The notes under the pieces: model-generated
Database searches by the model: none
What the model was told of the DNA's origin: nothing
What the model saw: the letters and a program-made list of their open reading frames with translations, nothing else
NCBI GenBank assembly: GCA_001556025.1
Contig: LSIB01000014.1
Span: forward strand, 1 to 5,683
Length of the DNA: 5,683 nucleotides
From: Rhizobiales bacterium CCH3-A5
Lineage (GTDB): Bacteria; Pseudomonadota; Alphaproteobacteria; Rhizobiales; Beijerinckiaceae
Direction: 5' to 3'
Shown here: in pieces, positions 1 through 5,561 of the stretch
How positions within the stretch are numbered: position 1 is the stretch's first letter
Layout of the letters: every line of letters begins with the position of its first letter
Made by a program: the position numbers and the translations under genes

Positions 1-2
1 TC

Positions 3-515
3 CAACATCGCCCCTCAGCTCACCAGCTGAAAGGTGCTCTCAGAGCACCGCTTACTCAGATCCTTGTCTTGGCCCGCATCCTTGACATTTGTCGAGCCGC
101 TGGCGGGCGGATCATGTCGATTCACAGCCGTCGGGCCGCAAGCGCCGTCTTGGACGAGTTGGAGAAGCGTCCCAGCGCTGGCATCCCGATCCTGCACTGG
201 TTTTCGGGGAGCAATCGAGACCTTGATCGGGCGATCGGTATGGGCTGCTGGTTCTCGATCGGACCAGGAATGCTGCAAGGCGAGAAAGGGCGCATACTAG
301 CAAGTCGTATGCCTATGGATCGTGTTCTACCTGAGTCAGACGGCCCTTTCGCCCAGATCGACGGACGTGCGGCATGGCCTTGGGAGGCATCTTCCGTGTT
401 ACCTGTACTGGCGGATATCTGGCGGCAAAATGGCTCTGACGTCGAACGGCAACTTTTTGGAAATCTGGCCAAGCTCGGACAAGGCGCGGTCGCGGCGATG
501 CCTGCGCGACCCTAG
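3..515 (+). CDS. qatD: C-terminal part of a QatD-like TatD-family nuclease, 5' end outside the window, probably decayed
   Basis: The frame is open from the left edge to a TAG at 513-515. TatD proteins are metal-dependent TIM-barrel DNases; QatD is the TatD member of the four-gene Qat anti-phage system. Visible family motifs are MSIHSRR (His at 123-125), LHWFSG (His at 195-197), GCWFSIGP, and PESDGPF with the catalytic-type Asp at 339-341, followed by the usual MPW-like (here WPWE) segment and a helical tail ending in NLAKLG. Upstream of the RAAGGRIMSIHS block only about 35 codons separate an HPQL-like remnant from MSIHS. As I recall the family, this interval is roughly 20-25 residues longer and contains the GEIGLD motif whose Glu binds metal; I cannot find that motif. 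The likely cause is an internal deletion, which would make the product inactive. The first start-like codon in the window is TTG 69-71, but homology continues upstream of it. The gene converges on the large ATPase gene. Assignment to QatD rather than another TatD is by recognition only. Confidence 0.7.
   Translation, partial: QHRPSAHQLKGALRAPLTQILVLARILDICRAAGGRIMSIHSRRAASAVLDELEKRPSAGIPILHWFSGSNRDLDRAIGMGCWFSIGPGMLQGEKGRILASRMPMDRVLPESDGPFAQIDGRAAWPWEASSVLPVLADIWRQNGSDVERQLFGNLAKLGQGAVAAMPARP
33..49. repeat. 17-bp perfect palindrome inside the qatD remnant
   Basis: GGTGCTCT (33-40) and AGAGCACC (42-49) are exact reverse complements around a single C. It lies in the part of the qatD remnant where the expected GEIGLD segment is absent, so it may mark or have promoted the deletion. 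No U-tract follows on either strand, so it is not a standard terminator. It may also be chance. Confidence 0.45.
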
Positions 516-576
516 TGCCAAGCGGACAATCAATGATTGCCCCGAAGCGGACAGCCCTCCCAAAAGACATCGTCCT

Positions 577-3500
577 TTACGACGGATCGTAGAGCACGCC
601 TAGAACCTGGCGCACCGACGCAATCGCTGGCATGCTGGATTCACCGTCTACCACTTTCATGGCGACAACCATCGACGAGCCGAGGCCGCCTATCGTTTCC
701 AACTGGCGGAGATGGGCGAGGCTGCCGGGAAGACGCGCGCCGACGCGCTTAAATATGCTGGTTCCGTCGTCGAGTGTCACCGCGACGAGCTTGTTTTCCC
801 ATGCATCAAGCTCGCCTAGCGCCAGCTCGGCACCGCCCAAAACAACTTGGCCTGGCAGCGCCAGCGGCACGGCGCTATCTTCGCGGACGCGGTAGGCAAT
901 CTCGATTTGGGCGAGCTCTGGCGCCGTGACGACCGCCGTTGCCTCGCCGCCGCCAGACGGGGGCGGCATCTCGGTAAAGAGCACACCGACTATCCGGTGT
1001 AGACGCACCTTATTGTCGTCGTAGGTCATCGTCGGGCGCGGCGTGCGCGGATCGGGCGTCTGCGCGGCGAGCGAGATGCCGAGCGCACCTGGAGCCTTGA
1101 GCAACCGACGCGCTAGCAAATTACCCTGGTGCCGGGCGATCACGAGGTTGCGGTCGCGGCCGGGGTAAGGTTCGGCTTCGACGATGGCGACTGTGCCGGA
1201 TGGGATGGCGAAGCCCAAGGTCTCGCCGCGTACATAGTATAGCGCCTTTCCGTCGAACCATTCGCCCCCAAGCTGCTCGGTAGCGGTATCCTGCGAGCCG
1301 CCGGTAGGAACCGAACCAGCAAACGCCGCGATGTCCGGGCAGATCGGCACCGAAAAAGTAGGCCGCGTCATGACGGAAAGCGGCACGACGTTTGTCTCTT
1401 CAGCACCGGCGGGCGCCAACGGTTCGCGCCAGCGATGCAGGCGAAACTGCTCATGCACCTTCTCGATGCCGGTGCGCAGACGAACGAACGCCGGCTCGAC
1501 ATCCTTGACGTCCATGTATGTTATCGACGCTCTGTCTTGGTGATGAGCCTTGTTGAGAATGCGCCGCGGTGCCGCGCCCTCGACGAGGCCGGAATCATCG
1601 ACGAAGCGACGCAGGACGGGGTTGGCAAACAGCTCGCCGCTACCGTTAGCAATCAACGCGCGCAGCCGATCCAGCAAGGGGAACAGCGTCAGCGCTTGCG
1701 TTGATGTCGCATGTGCCGGCTCGGCCAGGTCGTCGAACAGATCGCCGAGCCGCGCCTCGATGAAAACGCGGAGGTCAGAGGCATAGTTTTGTGCGTCGAT
1801 CGCCGAATCTGGATTGGCGACGAAGGCCTGTCGGCGCCGATCGACTTCCTCGATGGTTGGCGACAGGCTCAGAGTCGGATGCACGCTATTGACCGCGTGG
1901 ACCGACAGATGCTGGACGCGGTCCGCCGCGCGGTTTTCAGCGACGAGGGAGCGGGAAAAACGACGGTCGTGGCTTGTTACGAGTAACTGGGCGCCCGTCA
2001 CGGCAACGGTCGTCAACCCGTGTGCGAGTCGCTGGCGGTTGTCGTGGTCGAGCAGTTCCTGCGGATCGTCGAGCACGAGCAGTAAAAGCCCACCACGTGT
2101 TGCAAGCACATGCTCTCGGAAAGCGAGAAAAAAACCTAACAGCGCTCCGCGCAGAGCAGAGGCATTGGAGATGTGCTGAGCGGGCGCGGCAACTCCGTCG
2201 CGACCAACCTTAAGCTCTAGCACACCCCGCGCGTTCATGTCGGTGCCAGTGAGATCTGGAGCGAAAGTCGTAGCGTTGCGATAGATCGCGCGGCGCCAGT
2301 GCTCGGATCGGTTGTGGAGCTTGCGACGTAGGGTGTCGACCTGTGTCTGTGCCAATCCGCCAAGTGGGCTCAAAAGGTCGAGCGCCGATACCGCGCGCCC
2401 GCACGCCGCGATGCGGTTCTTCTTTTCCTGATGGTCTTTGCGCGCCGCTTCCATCCGCCGGACCTTCTCGTTCGCCGAGTTCAGCGGGGCGACACCCTCC
2501 ACGATCTGCAGAAGCGACGTTAGCCGTCTGCCGATCGCACGATCGGCATCTGCATCGCCATCGTCTCCGCGCCGCACGGTGTGCAGGAAGGACTTCAGTG
2601 CCGTCCCATTCTCCTCGCGCCATTCGGCGAAGGCCAATGCGCGGACGACGCGGTCCATCATATGCTGCAGCCGGACCGTGCCCGCTTGCAAAGCTGCAGG
2701 CAGCAGACGTACAGCTGGTTCCGCGAATGCGGGAAGTTCGGCGAGCCGTTTTTCGATCAGCGCCACAGCGTCGACACGCAGCGCGGCCAGAGCGCCGCGG
2801 AATGGTTCTGTCGCGAAGAGATCGTCGGCCAAGCCTGTTCGGAGCAAGTCGGTGGGAGCGGATGGCAGATCATCGCGGGCTTCGCCGCTTATAGCCGGCG
2901 GAAGCTCCTGCAGAAGATGCCCGCACCAGTGCGCTGACCACTCTGCGATCGTCCGAGCGATCACCTCACGGTTGCGTGTGGCCTCGGCGAGATGATCGAC
3001 GACAGGCGCACCTGTTACCGGATCGCACGCGCCGTGCAGCCGACCAACGCAGACGGGGCAGGTGCCGTCGTCAACGTGGGCATGGTCGTGCATCCATGCC
3101 GATACCTTGGCGTAGAGCTGGGCACGACGGGCCCGGTCGGGATCGGCAGCCAGCTGCGCCAGTGTCGCGGCCTCGGCTTCCACCTGCGCCAGCAGGGCAA
3201 CGACTGTAGTGACCTCGGCGATGGCCACCTTCAGCGCGGAGAGGCGCGCGATCGAGGGCAACTCGCCTACGGCCTTAAGTCCCTCGATCGCCGGACGAAT
3301 GCTCGCTTCCAGGTCGTCGCGCGCCTGCTTATTTTCCGGATCAAAAGCTTCGCCAAGCACATCCCGCGCTTCGCTCAGTGCCGTAGCCTTGAGCTTGGCG
3401 AAATGCTTTGCGATTTCGGCGATCCGTTGTTCGGCGCCTTCGGCGTCTACCGCCGGTAGGTCGCCACCGAATGCTATACTTGGCGTCTCAATGACGATCG

Positions 3501-4494
3501 CGGCGAGGTCGTCGACCGCCTGCTGATAGCGTTCAGCGATGGTTATCCGCTGCTTCTCCAGCTCCGGCACCGCGATCTTCGCGATGCGTACGGACATCTT
3601 CTCGGCGTGTCGCGCAAGATCAACAAGGTCGGCCAAGCCGGTCAATCGCGCAACCGCCTCGCCCAACTGCGATGCGGAGCCGACTGAAAGAAACGGCAGC
3701 AGAGCAGGCATAGTGGTGGCGATCCGCCACGCGATAGGGTCAACACCAACAGTGTCGAGGTCGGGTGCGGTCTCGCTAATTTTTCCGCGAGCGGTGCGGG
3801 TCTGTGATCGGCGCAGCGGCGGCAGCAGCGTGCCGCTCGGGTCCGCGAAGGTCAATTCGACCCAGCTATCAGCGGGGATTGGCTGGCCATCGGCCGGAAG
3901 CTCGGCGTTTCTGGGCGGCAGTGGCGTGATCGCCGACATGGAGTAGGTCGTTGTCGTACCGTCGTCGCGGGTGACCTCGCACGGGAAGTCCAGCGGCCCT
4001 TCCTCGGGCGGCCGTTGCGAACGGATGAGGTGGCCGCTCAGGCACCAGATGATCGCATTGGCGATCGATGTCTTGCCCGAACCGTTCACGCCTTCGAGCA
4101 TCGTGACCGGCTTGCCCAGTTCAAATATGAACGACGCCGGCGGCGCATTCCGCCGGCCATAGGCATGCAACCCAGCGAAGCGGTGCGCCTCGATTTTCAC
4201 CAGCCGCAGCAGCTTGACGGCGTGAGAGCTGCCCGCCTCGGCCTCTGCTTCTATGGTCGGTGGCGGCGTGCCGATTACATCTATAATCGAATCTGTATCC
4301 CCTGCCGAGAGGTTTGCCTGCCACCTGCCGCGATTACGCCGATACCAGTCGAGGACTGCCCGCGCGTCATCTAGTGACAGTGAAAATTCCTGGCCGCCGC
4401 CCAGCGCCACGGCTCGCCCGCCGATCAAGTCGGCTAGCAAGGCGTCGATAGTCAGAAGATGAATGTCGCGTGGTACCGTCGCGTCTTCGGCCAT
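577..4494 (-). CDS. Rad50/SMC-like AAA ATPase fused to tandem C-terminal S24 (LexA-like) domains
   Basis: 1305 residues, probably cytoplasmic and DNA-associated; no signal peptide or membrane segment seen. Order: N-terminal extension (1-95); ATPase N-lobe with Walker A G135-VNGSGKT (Lys141); alpha-helical/coiled-coil part (about 290-760) containing a zinc-hook-like CPVC (Cys479, Cys482); signature-like segment ISNASALRGALLGFF (775-789); Walker B LLLLVLDDP (Asp809/Asp810); D-loop LLD816; H-loop TSHD (His842); helical region (about 850-1070); then two S24-like domains, about 1080-1175 and 1195-1303. Domain 1 has GETL (Thr1092) and ARR (Arg1129) at the dyad positions, 37 residues apart as in LexA/UmuD. 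Domain 2 has EDSAVP (Ser1207) and FKR (Lys1249). The start is supported by AGGGGGA at 4499-4505 and an in-frame TAG at 4504-4506 just upstream. By analogy with Rad50-like defence ATPases (Lamassu LmuB, for example) a role in phage or plasmid sensing is inferred. The ATPase assignment is firm, the S24 assignment moderate, the function unknown. Confidence 0.92.
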   Translation of the reverse strand: MAEDATVPRDIHLLTIDALLADLIGGRAVALGGGQEFSLSLDDARAVLDWYRRNRGRWQANLSAGDTDSIIDVIGTPPPTIEAEAEAGSSHAVKLLRLVKIEAHRFAGLHAYGRRNAPPASFIFELGKPVTMLEGVNGSGKTSIANAIIWCLSGHLIRSQRPPEEGPLDFPCEVTRDDGTTTTYSMSAITPLPPRNAELPADGQPIPADSWVELTFADPSGTLLPPLRRSQTRTARGKISETAPDLDTVGVDPIAWRIATTMPALLPFLSVGSASQLGEAVARLTGLADLVDLARHAEKMSVRIAKIAVPELEKQRITIAERYQQAVDDLAAIVIETPSIAFGGDLPAVDAEGAEQRIAEIAKHFAKLKATALSEARDVLGEAFDPENKQARDDLEASIRPAIEGLKAVGELPSIARLSALKVAIAEVTTVVALLAQVEAEAATLAQLAADPDRARRAQLYAKVSAWMHDHAHVDDGTCPVCVGRLHGACDPVTGAPVVDHLAEATRNREVIARTIAEWSAHWCGHLLQELPPAISGEARDDLPSAPTDLLRTGLADDLFATEPFRGALAALRVDAVALIEKRLAELPAFAEPAVRLLPAALQAGTVRLQHMMDRVVRALAFAEWREENGTALKSFLHTVRRGDDGDADADRAIGRRLTSLLQIVEGVAPLNSANEKVRRMEAARKDHQEKKNRIAACGRAVSALDLLSPLGGLAQTQVDTLRRKLHNRSEHWRRAIYRNATTFAPDLTGTDMNARGVLELKVGRDGVAAPAQHISNASALRGALLGFFLAFREHVLATRGGLLLLVLDDPQELLDHDNRQRLAHGLTTVAVTGAQLLVTSHDRRFSRSLVAENRAADRVQHLSVHAVNSVHPTLSLSPTIEEVDRRRQAFVANPDSAIDAQNYASDLRVFIEARLGDLFDDLAEPAHATSTQALTLFPLLDRLRALIANGSGELFANPVLRRFVDDSGLVEGAAPRRILNKAHHQDRASITYMDVKDVEPAFVRLRTGIEKVHEQFRLHRWREPLAPAGAEETNVVPLSVMTRPTFSVPICPDIAAFAGSVPTGGSQDTATEQLGGEWFDGKALYYVRGETLGFAIPSGTVAIVEAEPYPGRDRNLVIARHQGNLLARRLLKAPGALGISLAAQTPDPRTPRPTMTYDDNKVRLHRIVGVLFTEMPPPSGGGEATAVVTAPELAQIEIAYRVREDSAVPLALPGQVVLGGAELALGELDAWENKLVAVTLDDGTSIFKRVGARLPGSLAHLRQLETIGGLGSSMVVAMKVVDGESSMPAIASVRQVLGVLYDPS
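2529..2548. repeat. Perfect inverted repeat with 9-bp arms inside the ATPase gene
   Basis: TGCCGATCG (2529-2537) and CGATCGGCA (2540-2548) are exact reverse complements separated by CA. It lies in the coding sequence for the Asp/Ala-rich DADADRAIGRR segment (about residues 649-656) of the ATPase. It may simply reflect codon composition; it could also form a hairpin in the mRNA or be a protein-binding site. Confidence 0.35.
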
Positions 4495-4503
4495 AACGTC
4501 CCC

Positions 4504-4662
4504 CTATCGGGACATCTTCGTAGGCAAGCGCTTCGCCGTCCAGTCGATCCCGCCAGATTGGAGTGTCATCCGCAGTTCGGCACATAGCTTGCTGAACAGC
4601 CTACCAATCCGCCCAATACCAGACCTTTTAGCGCGTCAGCTAAGGGCGCCAGCTGCAGTCAT
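4504..4662 (-). pseudogene. Possible broken small ORF immediately upstream of the ATPase gene
   Basis: An ATG at 4660-4662 overlaps the stop of the 44-codon ORF as ATGA. The frame reads MTAAGALS, then TGA (4636-4638), then about 43 further codons (ending RLPTKMSR) to a TAG at 4504-4506, which overlaps the ribosome binding site of the ATPase gene. Without that single TGA this would be a continuous, tightly coupled 52-residue ORF. No family is recognised, no ribosome binding site precedes the ATG, and an internal ATG at 4567-4569 would give only 21 residues. It may equally be untranslated leader. Confidence 0.2.
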
Positions 4663-4793
4663 TCCGACCGACGCGCCGCCCGCGGTTTTTTCAGCCGCGC
4701 ATACACGGCAATCAATTCGCGGGTGCGTTCTGCTATTGCTGCCTGCTCTGCCAAGGAAAGCTTCGATAGAGTCACTGCCCACGATGTCGCCAT
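4659..4793 (-). CDS. Small hypothetical protein, 44 residues, upstream of the ATPase
   Basis: ATG at 4791-4793, TGA at 4659-4661. I do not recognise the family. The product starts MATSWAVTLSKLSLAEQ, continues as a probable amphipathic helix (SLAEQAAIAERTRELIAVYARL) and ends in a basic tail (KKPRAARR). It has no signal peptide, membrane segment or cysteine, and a helical, basic peptide of this kind could bind nucleic acid or a partner protein. The best evidence that it is real is an AGGGAGG Shine-Dalgarno at 4801-4807 with a 7-nt spacer, the strongest ribosome binding site in the window. It lies 71 nt downstream of the antitoxin stop and 164 nt upstream of the ATPase start on the same strand, so it could be an accessory subunit or a translated leader peptide. 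It might also be the N-terminal remnant of a longer gene that continued through the broken frame at 4504-4662. Confidence 0.5.
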   Translation of the reverse strand: MATSWAVTLSKLSLAEQAAIAERTRELIAVYARLKKPRAARRSE

Positions 4794-4800
4794 TGGTGCG

Positions 4801-4807
4801 CCTCCCT
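4801..4807 (-). promoter_or_regulatory. Strong Shine-Dalgarno site for the 44-codon ORF
   Basis: Reading on the minus strand, AGGGAGG stands 7 nt before the ATG at 4793. This is close to the anti-Shine-Dalgarno consensus, and it decides both that the short ORF is likely translated and where it starts. Confidence 0.55.
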
Positions 4808-4864
4808 CATTCTGACTCGAACGACGCATTCTTCGGCACGAGGCACCGGCCAGTGCTCGTTGGA

Positions 4865-5152
4865 TCAGGCGTGAGCTTTCGCGGTCAGCTCGACGCCAAG
4901 CGCCTTCATCACCGCGATCGTCGTCTTCAAGGTCGGATTGCCGCTGGCGCTGAATGAACGATAAAGTTGCTCGCGGGAAAGCCCTGTCTGATTGGCGATC
5001 TGCGCCATCCCCTTTGCTCGCGCCACCACGCCGAGCGCATGCGCGATATAGCCGCTGTCTTCCGTCTGAAATGCTTCAGCCATGAAGGTCGCGACAGCCT
5101 CGTCAGAGGTCAGATCCTCGGCCGGGTCGTATGTTGTGAGTTTTTCAGCCAT
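4865..5152 (-). CDS. Type II antitoxin, XRE/HigA-like, HI1420 (TIGR02684) type
   Basis: 95 residues. In this family the antitoxin binds and neutralises the upstream-encoded RelE/ParE-fold toxin and represses its own operon through a helix-turn-helix. The N-terminal part (TTYDPAEDL..., a spaced acidic region) is typical of the family. The DNA-binding region is near residues 49-68 (MAQIANQTGLSREQLYRSFS), followed by NPTLKTTIAVMKALGV, the usual end of these proteins. The start at 5150-5152 was chosen because it begins the conserved MAEKLTTYDP segment and overlaps the toxin gene by 8 bp, which implies translational coupling; an upstream extension to 5239 would run deep into the toxin gene and encodes no family-like sequence. 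The Shine-Dalgarno is weak (GGA about 10 nt upstream), as expected for a coupled gene. The likely operator is the palindrome at 5458-5475. Confidence 0.92.
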   Translation of the reverse strand: MAEKLTTYDPAEDLTSDEAVATFMAEAFQTEDSGYIAHALGVVARAKGMAQIANQTGLSREQLYRSFSASGNPTLKTTIAVMKALGVELTAKAHA

Positions 5153-5450
5153 CTGATTCAATCCATTCTGTCGCCAGCCGTTTGGCAATCCTGATATCTT
5201 TGGCTTGGCTGCTCTTGTCGCCGCCGCAGAGCAGCACAATCACAGTCGTGCCGCGTTTTTGGAAGTAAACCCTGTAGCCAGGACCGTGGTGGATTCGCAG
5301 CTCGCTGATCCCCTCTCCGACCGGCTCAGCATCGCCGGCATGTCCATAGGCAAGACGATCCAAGCGTGACGCAATCAAGGCTCGAGCCCGCTGATCCTTC
5401 AGGCGCGTTCGCCATTTCCGAAAAGTCTCGGTCTGCTTGAGTTCGAACAT
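5145..5450 (-). CDS. Type II toxin, RelE/ParE superfamily, HI1419 (TIGR02683, HigB/Gp49-like) type
   Basis: 101 residues, about the usual length for the family. These toxins are small alpha/beta proteins, generally ribosome-dependent mRNA endonucleases that halt translation when the labile antitoxin is lost. Family motifs are clear: FRKWRTRLKD near the N-terminus, ELRIHHGPGYRVYF (50-63), VLLCGGDKSSQ (72-82) and DI at 85-86. Nothing suggests truncation. The ATG at 5448-5450 is the only plausible start: upstream codons in frame reach a TGA with no alternative start. It has no Shine-Dalgarno, and the predicted transcription start lies close to the ATG, so the mRNA may be leaderless. The toxin gene comes first and the antitoxin second, the order typical of this family. 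The pair may stabilise the island or take part in abortive defence with the downstream ATPase; the second is inference. Confidence 0.93.
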   Translation of the reverse strand: MFELKQTETFRKWRTRLKDQRARALIASRLDRLAYGHAGDAEPVGEGISELRIHHGPGYRVYFQKRGTTVIVLLCGGDKSSQAKDIRIAKRLATEWIESDG

Positions 5451-5455
5451 GGGTC

Positions 5456-5484
5456 GATGTAGTTTTCAAACTACAGGATGTCAA
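5456..5484 (-). promoter_or_regulatory. Probable promoter of the toxin-antitoxin operon
   Basis: On the minus strand a perfect TTGACA lies at 5479-5484. A 17-bp spacer leads to TACATC at 5456-5461, which matches only three of the six -10 consensus positions. The predicted transcription start is near 5448-5450, on or next to the toxin ATG. The -35 and spacing are good, the -10 weak. The operator palindrome fills the spacer, which supports the assignment. Confidence 0.5.
5458..5475. promoter_or_regulatory. 18-bp perfect palindrome, likely antitoxin operator
   Basis: Arms TGTAGTTT (5458-5465) and AAACTACA (5468-5475) are exact reverse complements around TC. It sits between the -35 and -10 boxes of the toxin-antitoxin promoter and 8 bp upstream of the toxin ATG, the expected place for autorepression by a dimeric helix-turn-helix antitoxin. 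No second copy was seen in the window. Confidence 0.65.
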
Positions 5485-5561
5485 CCGGCAACATGGGCGG
5501 CGGGTGTTCCGCGGATCCGAAACCAAACCAGCGCCGATCTAAACTGGCTGACAGGCCCGAC

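Noticed and set aside
516..576. Bidirectional terminator between qatD and the ATPase gene
   Set aside because: The only hairpin (527-531 with 535-539) has 5-bp arms and no T-tract in either direction.
2343..2995. Long plus-strand frames of 183 and 185 codons opposite the ATPase gene
   Set aside because: They are low-complexity Arg/Ser/Ala translations antisense to a well-supported coding region, with no family motif.
4835..4856. Possible terminator after the antitoxin
   Set aside because: The GCACU/GGUGC stem is only about five base pairs including a G-U pair, and no U-tract follows, so it is not a credible intrinsic terminator.
4463..4957. 164-codon plus-strand open frame
   Set aside because: It crosses the antitoxin C-terminus, the small ORF and the ATPase start on the opposite strand; its translation shows no recognisable motif and it has no convincing ribosome binding site. 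It is a shadow frame of GC-rich DNA.
5153..5239. Upstream extension of the antitoxin to a start at 5239
   Set aside because: The added 29 residues lie within the toxin gene, do not resemble the antitoxin family, and the conserved start MAEKLTTYDP is at 5152.
5508..5519. Overlapping palindromes TCCGCGGA and CGGATCCG upstream of the toxin promoter
   Set aside because: Each is only 8 bp and made of common GC-rich hexamers; there is no U-tract and no repeated copy, so chance is the simplest explanation.
5326..5526. 66-codon minus-strand frame
   Set aside because: It overlaps the toxin gene and its operator in another frame, with no motif and no homology signal.
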